Below are positions 37,870 to 45,788 of a DNA stretch of 64,000 nt, piece by piece (position 1 is the first letter of the stretch; every line of letters starts with the position of its first letter). Both the position numbers and the translations under genes were made by a program. The DNA is from CAYOWQ01 sp964407695 (GTDB lineage: Bacteria > Planctomycetota > Phycisphaerae > Phycisphaerales > SM1A02). The notes below the pieces were generated by a model that was given only the letters and a program-made list of their open reading frames with translations, made no database searches and had not been told where the DNA came from. The DNA lies in assembly GCA_964407695.1 (NCBI GenBank), contig CAYOWQ010000006.1, positions 170,462-234,461 of the forward strand, written 5' to 3'.

Positions 37870-40566
37870 CTCAAGCGACGATTGAAGGCGCCTCACGGCG
37901 TCAAACGCCTCGAGAGGCGTCATGGCATTGAGATCCAACTGGGCGAGCGCATCGACCACCGGGTGAGGCAGATACTCCGTGAAGAGCGAGAGCTGACCGG
38001 TTGTGGCGGGCGTCGCTGCAACCTTCTGCGCCTCCACCGTCTGCACGGCAAGGGTCTCCAGAAGCGCCTTCGCCCGAGCCACCGTCGACTCAGGCAAACC
38101 GGCCAGCTTGGCCACGTGAATGCCATAACTTCGGTCCGTTCGCCCCGGCAGGATGCGGTGCAGGAAGACCACTTGATCGTTCCACTCCCGCACCGAGACA
38201 TGCAGATTCCCAACGTGGGTCAGCCGATCCGCCAATTCCGTCAACTCGTGATAGTGCGTCGCAAAGAGCGTTCGACACCCCACCGAGGCGAGCGTCTCCG
38301 CGATGGCCCATGCCAGTGATAGTCCGTCCAGCGTGCTCGTGCCTCGACCGATTTCATCGAGAATCACCACGCTGCGCTCCGTCGCATGATGCAGGATGTT
38401 CGCCGTTTCCACCATCTCCACCATGAACGTCGATTGCCCGGCGTGCAGTTCATCGGCAGCGCCGATCCGCGTGAAGATCCGGTCCGCGAGACCGATCACC
38501 GCACGCTCCGCCGGTACGAAGGAACCTGTGTGTGCCAGCAGCACAATCAGCGCCACCTGGCGGATATACGTCGACTTGCCCGCCATGTTGGGCCCCGTGA
38601 GAAGCGCCAGCGAAGCGCCGGCGTCGTCCTGCGAACCGCCTCGCAGCACGCAGTCGTTGGGCACAAACCGCTCCGCAAGCACCCGATCCAGCACCGGATG
38701 ACGGCCCTGCCTGATCTCCAGAACCGGCTCCGAGTTGATCTCTGGTCGCACATAGCCGCGGCGGACGGCCGTCTCCGCAAAAGTCCCCAGGACGTCAAGC
38801 GTTGACGCCACTTCCGCAAACTCGTGCAGCGCCGCCGTGCTGCCCGCCACCGCCGCCAGGAGCCGATCGAACAGATGCTGCTCGCGTTCGATCGCCCGTG
38901 ACTCCGCCGAAAGAACCTTCTGCTCAAACTCCTTCAGCTCCGGCGTTGTATACCGCTCGGCATTGCGCAGCGTCTGCTTGCGGCTGAATTCGTCGGGCAC
39001 CCGCGTGGTGTTGGCGTGTGTGACCTCGATGTAGTACCCGAAGACCTGGTTGTATCCGATCTTGAGCGATGCAATGCCCGTCGTTTCAACGAGCGTCGCC
39101 TGATACGACGAAAGCCACGCCGTTCCATCCCGCTTCAGAGTGCGCGCTTCATCCAACCCCGAATCCACGCCGTCGTTGAACACCCCCCCCTCGCGAAGAT
39201 GCGCCGGCGGCTGCTCCACAACCTCGCGAACTATCTGCTCCGCCAATGGGGCCAATTCCTTGCCCGCACCGGCAAGCTTCTCCGCCAGCCAGGCAAACGC
39301 CGGCCTCTCCGACAACAATGTCTGCAACCCCTCCATTCGCGATACCGAGCGCCCCAATGCGGCCAGATCACGCGGCGTCGCCCGCCCGAGCGCTGCGCGC
39401 CCGGCAATCCGCGCCACATCGTGAATCGGCTCCAGAAGATCGCCGAGACGCTCGAGGGCCTCCCGGTCCTCGACCAGCGCCCCCACCATGCGCTGCCTCG
39501 CCTGGATCGCCTCGCCATCACGCAGCGGATACAAAAGCCACGATCGAAGCAATCGCTTCCCCATCGCCGTACGACACCGCGCAAACACCCACGCCAGCGA
39601 CCCCTCGAAACCCCCGCTCCGCATCGTCCGCTCGATCTCCAGCGATCGCAGCGTTGCCGCATCGAGCACAAGGAATGCATCCGGTGCTACCCGTCGCGGC
39701 GGACGAAGGTGCCCCAGCGTTCGCCCGCGATTCGCCTGCGGCTGCCCCGACTGTGTTTCCAGGAGATAACGCACCAGCGCCCCTGCGGCCGGAATCGCCT
39801 GATCCTCCGACGCAAATCCCCATCCGTCCAGCCGGGCCACGCCGAAGTGCTCGCAGAGCAACTCCGCCGATTCGCGCGGACGAAACGTCCACGCCGGCCT
39901 CGGTGTCATCAGACAGCCCAAGGCCTTCGCCAGCCGATCCACGCGCGCCGGCATCTGGCCGTCGGCGGTCTCGACATAGAGCACCTCAGACACGCCCGCC
40001 CGCGCCAGTTCATCCACCAGCCTTCCGGCCTCCAGATCCATGATCTGAAATGAACCGGTTGAGACCTCCGCGATGGCAACAGTCGCCGGCGAATCATCAC
40101 CAGCACTGGTGAAGATCACCGCCGCGATCTGGTTGGGCGCTGATTCATCCAGCAGCGCTTCATCGACCAGCGTGCCCGGGGTGACCACCCGCGTCACCGC
40201 GCGATCGACAACCCCCTTGGCCTCCCGCGGATCCTGAATCTGGTCACACACCGCGACTCGAAAACCCTGCTCAATCAGCCGACGCAGGTATCCGTCAAGC
40301 GCGTGATGCGGCACGCCGGCCATCGGGATCCCGTTTTGCCGCTGGGTCAGCGTCAGCCCGAGCGCCTTGTGCGCTGTCACCGCGTCATCGCCGAACAGCT
40401 CATAGAAGTCCCCCATTCGAAAAAGCAACACACACTCCGGATGCAGCGCCTTGAAGCGGGCGTGTTGACGCATTGCGGGCGTCTCCTTCGGCCCGGGAGA
40501 CACCTCACCCGCGTCGATCTCAACGCATCGAACCGCCTCTTCCGCCTTGACGCTGCGCTTGCTCAT
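37852..40566 (-). CDS. mutS: DNA mismatch recognition protein MutS
   Basis: 904 residues, a normal MutS1 with a short acidic N-terminal extension. The mismatch-reading motif FRMGDFYELFGDDA (Phe-x-Glu) is in domain I. The ATPase has TGPNMAGKSTYIRQ (Walker A), then GAADELHAGQSTFMVEM and ILDEIGRGTSTLDGLSLAWA. LFATHYHELTEL and YGIHVAKLAGLP follow. It starts at ATG 40566, 14 bp beyond the terminator of the tRNA unit. With mutL it makes a MutS/MutL pair with no mutH. Confidence 0.97.
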   Translation of the reverse strand: MSKRSVKAEEAVRCVEIDAGEVSPGPKETPAMRQHARFKALHPECVLLFRMGDFYELFGDDAVTAHKALGLTLTQRQNGIPMAGVPHHALDGYLRRLIEQGFRVAVCDQIQDPREAKGVVDRAVTRVVTPGTLVDEALLDESAPNQIAAVIFTSAGDDSPATVAIAEVSTGSFQIMDLEAGRLVDELARAGVSEVLYVETADGQMPARVDRLAKALGCLMTPRPAWTFRPRESAELLCEHFGVARLDGWGFASEDQAIPAAGALVRYLLETQSGQPQANRGRTLGHLRPPRRVAPDAFLVLDAATLRSLEIERTMRSGGFEGSLAWVFARCRTAMGKRLLRSWLLYPLRDGEAIQARQRMVGALVEDREALERLGDLLEPIHDVARIAGRAALGRATPRDLAALGRSVSRMEGLQTLLSERPAFAWLAEKLAGAGKELAPLAEQIVREVVEQPPAHLREGGVFNDGVDSGLDEARTLKRDGTAWLSSYQATLVETTGIASLKIGYNQVFGYYIEVTHANTTRVPDEFSRKQTLRNAERYTTPELKEFEQKVLSAESRAIEREQHLFDRLLAAVAGSTAALHEFAEVASTLDVLGTFAETAVRRGYVRPEINSEPVLEIRQGRHPVLDRVLAERFVPNDCVLRGGSQDDAGASLALLTGPNMAGKSTYIRQVALIVLLAHTGSFVPAERAVIGLADRIFTRIGAADELHAGQSTFMVEMVETANILHHATERSVVILDEIGRGTSTLDGLSLAWAIAETLASVGCRTLFATHYHELTELADRLTHVGNLHVSVREWNDQVVFLHRILPGRTDRSYGIHVAKLAGLPESTVARAKALLETLAVQTVEAQKVAATPATTGQLSLFTEYLPHPVVDALAQLDLNAMTPLEAFDAVRRLQSSLESSRDK

Positions 40567-40579
40567 GGCTCAATCGATG

Positions 40580-40610
40580 AAAAACCCGCGGTATCTCCTG
40601 ATACCGCGGG
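40580..40610 (-). terminator. Rho-independent terminator of the tRNA-Ala unit, upstream of mutS
   Basis: A perfect 11-bp stem (cccgcggtatc / gataccgcggg) with loop tcct lies at 40585-40610. On the minus strand it is followed by TTTTT (40584-40580). It ends transcription from the tRNA before the mutS ATG at 40566. Confidence 0.88.
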
Positions 40611-40623
40611 CTTCTCGCCTAAG

Positions 40624-40696
40624 TGGAGCAGATGAGGGTCGAACTCACAACCTCCTCGATGCGACCGAGGCGCTCTCCCAATTGAGCTACTGCCCC
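40624..40696 (-). tRNA. tRNA-Ala (anticodon CGC)
   Basis: 73 nt on the minus strand. Acceptor stem GGGGCAG/CTGCTCC with the G3.U70 wobble that defines alanine tRNAs, D-arm GCTC...GAGC, anticodon stem CCTCG/CGAGG around loop GTCGCAT (anticodon CGC), T-arm GTGAG-TTCGACC-CTCAT, discriminator A. The 3' CCA is not encoded (next bases CTT). It sits between a pgpH-type gene and mutS, all on the minus strand. Confidence 0.95.
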
Positions 40697-40744
40697 AGAA
40701 CCGACGATGATACCGCCCGCCGATGCCAACGACCACCGGCCGGC

Positions 40745-43063
40745 CTATGCCCGAATCGTACTCGTCCGGGTCGCCGGAACCGACGCCGTCTTGGGCTGGT
40801 CCGGCGGTGTTCCGGGATACGTAATGCGGCCGTGATAAATCCCGCACATCGACTTGATCAACGATTCTTCAATTTGAGCCAGTTCCTTGAGCGTGATGGC
40901 GCACTCGTCGAATTGGCCATCTTCAAGCCTCTTTCGCGACAGCGACTGCACGAGGGCTTCGATTCGGCTCGGCGTCGGCTCCGACATGGCCCGCGTGGCG
41001 CTCTCCACGGCGTCCGCGATCATCAGGATCGCCGCTTCGCGCGTCTGCGGCTTCGGGCCCGGATAACGGAATTCGCTCTCGCTGGGCACGCCGTCCTCGT
41101 CCCCCGCCGCCTCCGCCTTGGCGCACGCAGCCCGATAGAAGAACTCCACCAGCGTCGTTCCGTGATGGCTCTCAATGAAGTGCCGGACCGACCGCGGCAG
41201 ACCATACTCCTTGGCGAGTTCAATGCCATCCTTGACGTGGTTCACGATCACCAGCAGGGAAAGCTCCGGTCGCAGCCGGTCGTGCTTGTTCACCCCGCCC
41301 GACTGGTTCTCAACAAAATACTCGGGCTTGTGCATCTTTCCGATGTCGTGATAGAGCGCGCCGACATACACCAGCAGCCCGTTGGCGCCGATGGCGTCGG
41401 CCGCAGCCTCGGCGATGTTGGCGATCTGCAGGGAGTGGTTGTAGGTGCCCGGCGCTTTCTGCTGCAACTGCTTCAACAGCGGATTGCGCGGATCGCGTAA
41501 CTCAACAAGCGTCAGGCCCGTCGTGATGTCAAACGCCTTCTCGAAGCTCGGCAGGATGCCCATCACGATGAATGCCGCCGCGTAGCAGCCCAACCCCATC
41601 ATCAACGCACTCGAGAACATCTGCTGCAATCCGCCTTCAACCAGCGGAATCTCCGCAGCCCCCGAGAGAAACGATCCCGTTCCCAGCACCAGAGCCGAAA
41701 CCGTCGCCGCCCGAAGGAGCGTACTTCGATGCCGAATCTCCTTGAGCGGAATCACCATCGCCCCGCACCCCGCCACCAGCACCAGCCCTTCAGCAGCCGA
41801 CCGATTCAGGGCCATCGTCGTCAGTAGGCATTGGATCAGCCCGACAAACAACGCCAGCCGCCGGTCATACGCCAGCAGCAGCAGCACCGACAGCACCAGG
41901 ATGCCGACCACGCACAGCAGCGGCCATAACGTCGGAAATCGATCGGTTCCCACCGTCGTGCCGGCCAACATCAACGTCATCAACAGAAACACGCCCCCAA
42001 GGCGCCAGACGTTCTTCGTCACGCGACGGTAGAACATCACCATGTAACCGATCATGAGCCCAGCCGTAACCGATGCGATCCCTGCCACTCCGAAACGCGG
42101 CCACCACCGAGCCAGCGCCGGGGCCAAGCGTGCCCATGCCGACGTCTCCTCAATGATGTTCTGAAGCTGAGGCGCGGTCAGCTTGTCGGCCTGGGCATAG
42201 ATCAACTCGCCCTTGCGATACTCGATCTTGACGTCGGCCGTTGCGGCGGCAGCAGCGTCAGCCAGTGCCGTCGTTTCCGCCGTATTCAGGACGTACGTCG
42301 GCTGAGGCGAGACCGTCAGTCGGGCCGCCAGATAAGGGATTGCATCCGCCGGAATGCCCGCCCTGGTCAAGACCTGCGTCAGGGCGCCAGCCAATTCATG
42401 CGGCGCATCCAGCTTGTAGGGAATCGCATCCCTCCAGACGGTCGGGACCGAACCCCGCAACTGTGGGAAGACAGGGCGATTGAACTTCTGCTGCCACTCT
42501 CCCGACTCAATCAACGGATGTCGTGGGAATTCCTCCCGAAGCAGGCGATCCACGCCGTCACGCCACGCCGGCAGCGGTTGCCCCGCCTCATCCACCCAGG
42601 GGGCCAGGGCCTTGATCGCCGCCTGGTCCAATCCAAAACTCTTGCGGACCTCCGGGGCAATGGCATCAAGCGAGTCCTGCGACGCCACAATGGCCGGAAG
42701 ATTGGTCAGCGGCTCCCGCAGGGATTCAAGGTATTCCGAATTGAGGTCATAAATATCCGGCGACCGCTCCCGAGCCTTCAGTCGCTCCTGCTCGGTCCGG
42801 GCGGAATCCACCACCTCGAAACCCAGCCGATTCACCCGCGAACCCCGCATGATTTCGCCAACGGCAACCATCGGCCTCTCCCAGGCCCAGGTGACCACGT
42901 AGCTCACGGCCAGTACGAACAGGGCGCCCATGGCCGCTGAACGACCCGCCTCACTGCTCTTGAACAGGCGACGGACAACACTCACCGGCTGCGGCAGGTT
43001 CCGCCGCAGTTCCTCGCGGCGTTTTGCTCCGCGTCCGGAAGTGTTGAAGAAGGTTCGAAACAT
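40745..43063 (-). CDS. pgpH: 7TM-HD phosphodiesterase, PgpH (c-di-AMP phosphodiesterase) type
   Basis: 772 residues from ATG at 43063. An N-terminal membrane helix is followed by an extracytoplasmic domain (about 50-330, with RKGELIYAQADKLTAPQLQNI), seven helices, and a cytosolic HD domain GTYNHSLQIANIAEAAADAIG...GALYHDIGKMHKPEYFVENQ with later ESHHGTTLVEFFY. This layout is that of 7TMR-HDED proteins such as PgpH, which hydrolyse c-di-AMP. No diadenylate cyclase gene is adjacent, so the substrate is an inference. An upstream in-frame ATG at 43174 overlaps the divergent promoter region and is rejected. Confidence 0.88.
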   Translation of the reverse strand: MFRTFFNTSGRGAKRREELRRNLPQPVSVVRRLFKSSEAGRSAAMGALFVLAVSYVVTWAWERPMVAVGEIMRGSRVNRLGFEVVDSARTEQERLKARERSPDIYDLNSEYLESLREPLTNLPAIVASQDSLDAIAPEVRKSFGLDQAAIKALAPWVDEAGQPLPAWRDGVDRLLREEFPRHPLIESGEWQQKFNRPVFPQLRGSVPTVWRDAIPYKLDAPHELAGALTQVLTRAGIPADAIPYLAARLTVSPQPTYVLNTAETTALADAAAAATADVKIEYRKGELIYAQADKLTAPQLQNIIEETSAWARLAPALARWWPRFGVAGIASVTAGLMIGYMVMFYRRVTKNVWRLGGVFLLMTLMLAGTTVGTDRFPTLWPLLCVVGILVLSVLLLLAYDRRLALFVGLIQCLLTTMALNRSAAEGLVLVAGCGAMVIPLKEIRHRSTLLRAATVSALVLGTGSFLSGAAEIPLVEGGLQQMFSSALMMGLGCYAAAFIVMGILPSFEKAFDITTGLTLVELRDPRNPLLKQLQQKAPGTYNHSLQIANIAEAAADAIGANGLLVYVGALYHDIGKMHKPEYFVENQSGGVNKHDRLRPELSLLVIVNHVKDGIELAKEYGLPRSVRHFIESHHGTTLVEFFYRAACAKAEAAGDEDGVPSESEFRYPGPKPQTREAAILMIADAVESATRAMSEPTPSRIEALVQSLSRKRLEDGQFDECAITLKELAQIEESLIKSMCGIYHGRITYPGTPPDQPKTASVPATRTSTIRA

Positions 43064-43187
43064 GCGTCGTTTGACGGCGGGCGGCGTGAGCCGGGCGATC
43101 TCACTGCAATCGTTGTCTCCGATAGGATATCGGGCTGATCCCCGCGCCGATACATCAATGCCTGGCCACTTCAACGATCCGAAACTG

Positions 43188-43739
43188 ATGTCAAGCCCAG
43201 CAAGGCCACAGCGTCAAGCGAGATTGATCGCGCAAAGTCTTGTTATTACTGTACTTATGATATCGCCCCCGGCCTGCTCGCCGACGCCGCCTCCGGCATC
43301 CTCCCAAATGGTGAACAACGCCGGCGACCAGATTCGATGGACTCAATTGCTATCAAATGACGAACAAATGGCGACGCGGAGCGCGCTGGCGGCGTTCTCG
43401 GCTGGATGCCAGGACTCCGGTTCGATTTCCAGGTCGCCCGACACGTTGCGCTGGGAGGACATTCCGCTCGCCCTGGATTGGGCAGTTGACGACGCTGAGG
43501 TTGCCATGGTCACCAGCACCATCACCCCCAACCGGTACGAGGTCGAGTTGAAGACCGCCGACAACCGACCCGGCCACCTGACCATCGTTCGAGCGCCTCC
43601 CCCGAAGGTCTATGAGGCCACGGCCACCATCGGCCGGACCAATCCCGATCGGGAGATGGCAACCCGCCTGCTCGAGGCTCTGGAGCAACGAATGATCGAA
43701 GCCTCGCACAAGCGCCGGTTCACCGACGCTCCAAGGTAA
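43188..43739 (+). CDS. Exported protein, possible lipoprotein, function unknown
   Basis: 183 residues if ATG 43188 is used; ATG 43158 would add ten. A basic N-terminus precedes a hydrophobic stretch (LIAQSLVITVLMISPPAC), and the Cys after PPA could be acylated, although the lipobox is poor. The mature part WTQLLSNDEQMATRSALAAF...EVELKTADNRPGHLTIVRAPPPKVYEATATIGR is probably beta-rich. No known domain. It is divergent from the pgpH-type gene. Confidence 0.6.
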   Translation: MSSPARPQRQARLIAQSLVITVLMISPPACSPTPPPASSQMVNNAGDQIRWTQLLSNDEQMATRSALAAFSAGCQDSGSISRSPDTLRWEDIPLALDWAVDDAEVAMVTSTITPNRYEVELKTADNRPGHLTIVRAPPPKVYEATATIGRTNPDREMATRLLEALEQRMIEASHKRRFTDAPR

Positions 43740-43815
43740 GATTCCAAGGATTCTGCCGAAACTGATTGCGATCTGAACACTTCAGCCGGACACTGCGGCC
43801 ATGGGAGGTTCAGGC

Positions 43816-44772
43816 ATGAAAATCAGCAGACGTTCCGTTCTCGTCACGACCGGGCTCGCCGGTCTTGGGCTTTGGCCCCGGCTCGCCGTCGCCTCCGAAC
43901 CGCCGATACCGACCGCCACAAGTCGGGTCCTTCGACTGGCTCACCTGACGGATGTGCATGTTCAGCCGGAGCGCCACGCCGGCGACGGATTGGCCACCTG
44001 CCTGCGCCACGTCATGAGCCTTCCGGATCGGCCGCAACTGATCCTCACCGGGGGTGATGCCATCATGGACTCCTTCGAGGCCGACAACACTCGCACGCAG
44101 CTGCAATGGGACCTCTGGAAGAAGGTGCTTGCCGATGAGTGCGACATCCCGATGCGCCACGCGATCGGAAATCACGACGTCTGGGGCATCAACCGTTCGA
44201 AATCTCATACGACCGGCCAGGAAGTCAACTTCGGAAAGAAGCGCGCGGTCGAGAATTTCGGCATCAGCGATCGGTACTACTCCTTCGATCAGGCCGGCTG
44301 GCGCTTCATCGTGCTCGACTCGACCTTCCCGCAGGGCGATGGCTACATCTCCAAGTTTGATGATGAGCAGCACGAGTGGCTGGTTTCAATCCTCGACGCC
44401 ACACCGTCGACCACGCCGGTGCTGATTCTCTCCCACATGCCGATCCTCTCCGTCACGCCGGTGGCCGAAGCTGATGTTCGTGAACGCAAAGGCTGGGACT
44501 ACGGCGGCAGCCTGATGCACGTGGATTGGCCGCGCCTCCGCAACCTTTTCCGTAAGCACCGCAACGTCAAAGCGTGTCTCTCCGGACACACGCATCTGCT
44601 CGAGAAGCTGGAGTATGCGGGCGTCACATTCATCTGCGGCGGAGCTGTCAGCGGAAATTGGTGGAAGGGCCCTCGAGCCGATGCGCCCGAGGGTTACAAC
44701 ATCATCGACCTCTACGCCGACGGATCTCTGCGCCATGAGTACGTGGCGTATGGGTGGACGGCCCAGACCTGA
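43816..44772 (+). CDS. Tat-exported metallophosphoesterase
   Basis: 318 residues from ATG at 43816 (GGGAGG seven bases upstream). The N-terminus KISRRSVLVTTGLAGLG is a twin-arginine signal. Calcineurin-like motifs follow in order: LTDVHVQ (DxH), GGDAIMDS, IGNHD, LSHMP, and GHTHLLE. It hydrolyses phosphoesters outside the cytoplasm; the substrate is not evident. A two-metal fold assembled before export fits the Tat route. It converges on the gene at 44795 (22-bp gap). Confidence 0.88.
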   Translation: MKISRRSVLVTTGLAGLGLWPRLAVASEPPIPTATSRVLRLAHLTDVHVQPERHAGDGLATCLRHVMSLPDRPQLILTGGDAIMDSFEADNTRTQLQWDLWKKVLADECDIPMRHAIGNHDVWGINRSKSHTTGQEVNFGKKRAVENFGISDRYYSFDQAGWRFIVLDSTFPQGDGYISKFDDEQHEWLVSILDATPSTTPVLILSHMPILSVTPVAEADVRERKGWDYGGSLMHVDWPRLRNLFRKHRNVKACLSGHTHLLEKLEYAGVTFICGGAVSGNWWKGPRADAPEGYNIIDLYADGSLRHEYVAYGWTAQT

Positions 44773-44794
44773 ATTCCAGTGCGAACACGATGTC

Positions 44795-45355
44795 CTAACG
44801 AATCGATAGGTGATCGCCGGGCGTGTGGTCTTCGGCGTCCTCCTCGAACCACGCCAGCCATACCGGCCACGTGATCAGGATCGAATAGACGAAGAAGACG
44901 AACGCTCCGATCGCCACGAGCGGCCAGTCCACAATCGAGAACGCCATCGCCAGACCGATGACGGCCGCGACAGCGACCACGATTGCAGCGAGAAGCGAGA
45001 TGCGACGAACCACGTGCGGGGGCACATCCTTCGCGGCTGCCGCCTGCTCGCGCACGGCAACGGGCAGCGCCTCTCTTTCGGCATTGTCGTGTTCACGCTG
45101 ATGGAGTTCTTCTCCCATCCGCGTTCGCCTTTCCATGGCCGACGCCACCTCCATAAGGATGTAGGCGCCAAGGGCGATGGCCGCGGTGATGTAGGCGGCG
45201 GGCCAGACGGTCATCATCAGGATGACAGTGAGCACGCCGGAGGCAACGACGATCGCTCGCATCCAGATGCGCACCTCGCGTGCAATCAGATGGAGGATTG
45301 ATTCCTCGCGCTGGGCATCTGTGGCCTTGGTGTGAATCGAAAGATTGATGGGCAT
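44795..45355 (-). CDS. Four-helix membrane protein, function unknown
   Basis: 186 residues with four hydrophobic helices in two pairs (about 34-50, 54-72, 120-137, 144-165) separated by a charged loop with many Arg/Glu residues (SAMERRTRMGEELHQREHDNAEREALP). The N-terminal cytosolic segment may be a small helix. The AAGGAG ribosome site is strong. The tail ends in WLAWFEEDAEDHTPGD. No family is recognised. It is divergent from the met leader region. Confidence 0.7.
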   Translation of the reverse strand: MPINLSIHTKATDAQREESILHLIAREVRIWMRAIVVASGVLTVILMMTVWPAAYITAAIALGAYILMEVASAMERRTRMGEELHQREHDNAEREALPVAVREQAAAAKDVPPHVVRRISLLAAIVVAVAAVIGLAMAFSIVDWPLVAIGAFVFFVYSILITWPVWLAWFEEDAEDHTPGDHLSIR

Positions 45356-45529
45356 CGGACGCTCCTTTCAGATGTTGAGCATCCCCTCCGAGCGCGAGTC
45401 CCACGAGCCGCACCCTCTGTTCCTACGTTCAAGCCTACATCGCTGATCGCCGAAGTCCAGAAAACACGCTATTCGTGATGAAGTTCACAATGAGGGACGA
45501 CATCGAGACGGAATTCACAAACTCATCGC

Positions 45530-45557
45530 TTGACTTCGTTGCGCTCGAAGGTACTCT
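45530..45557 (+). promoter_or_regulatory. Candidate promoter of the metB/hom operon
   Basis: TTGACT at 45530-45535 (5/6 match to -35) and TACTCT at 45552-45557 (weak -10) are 16 bp apart. A start about seven bases later would put the RNA 5' end at or just before the leader ATG at 45567, which would explain why the leader ORF has no Shine-Dalgarno site. TTCACAA occurs twice upstream (45484 and 45514, 30 bp apart), a possible regulator site. All of this is inferred. Confidence 0.4.
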
Positions 45558-45566
45558 TCCGACCTC

Positions 45567-45662
45567 ATGACGTTTGCTCGAACCATGTCGATGTCGATGT
45601 CGATGGCCATGCCCGGCCCGGGCGCGGAGCTTCTCCGCGTGCGGCAGGGCGCCGTCCGTTGA
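45567..45662 (+). CDS. Methionine-rich leader peptide of the metB/hom operon
   Basis: 31 codons, ATG at 45567 to TGA at 45660-45662. Codons 7 to 15 read Met-Ser-Met-Ser-Met-Ser-Met-Ala-Met, five methionines in nine codons, built from ATGTCG repeats; the rest of the peptide has no Met. The following genes encode methionine-synthesis enzymes. This is the layout of amino-acid-sensing leader peptides (Trp, His, Thr operons are known cases). The ORF is too short for usual gene finders. No ribosome site precedes it; a leaderless start is proposed. The codons after the Met run contain a copy of the metB ribosome-site region. Confidence 0.7.
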   Translation: MTFARTMSMSMSMAMPGPGAELLRVRQGAVR

Positions 45663-45788
45663 CCTGAACGAACGTCACCCCCCACGCGAATCGAGAAGCT
45701 TCCGACGCCCGGGCGACCGCCACGGCTTTTTTCTCATTCCCAGCGTCCAACTGCTTCCCCATGACCAACTGCTCTCAGGAGCTTCTCG
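45626..45788 (+). promoter_or_regulatory. Candidate translational attenuator controlling metB start
   Basis: GGAGCTTCTC occurs at 45626-45635 (inside the leader ORF) and again at 45778-45787 (the metB ribosome site). The segment 45692-45702 (cgagaagcttc) can pair with the second copy over 11 bp (one G.U), covering the GGAG site, or with the first copy over 10 bp, leaving it free. The first copy can also fold on itself (cgcggag-ctt-ctccgcg, 45623-45639). Ribosomes stalled on the Met codons would end just before the first copy and so favour the open state. A mutually exclusive helix model; inferred from sequence only. Confidence 0.6.

Noticed and set aside
45721..45735. T6 tract in the met leader as an intrinsic terminator
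   Set aside because: No stable stem directly precedes the six T residues; only weak short pairings could be drawn, so transcription termination is a poorer model than ribosome-site masking.
45560..45788. SAM or SAH riboswitch before metB
   Set aside because: I could not fit the conserved core of SAM-I, SAM-II, SAM-IV or SAH riboswitches by eye; a covariance-model search could overturn this.
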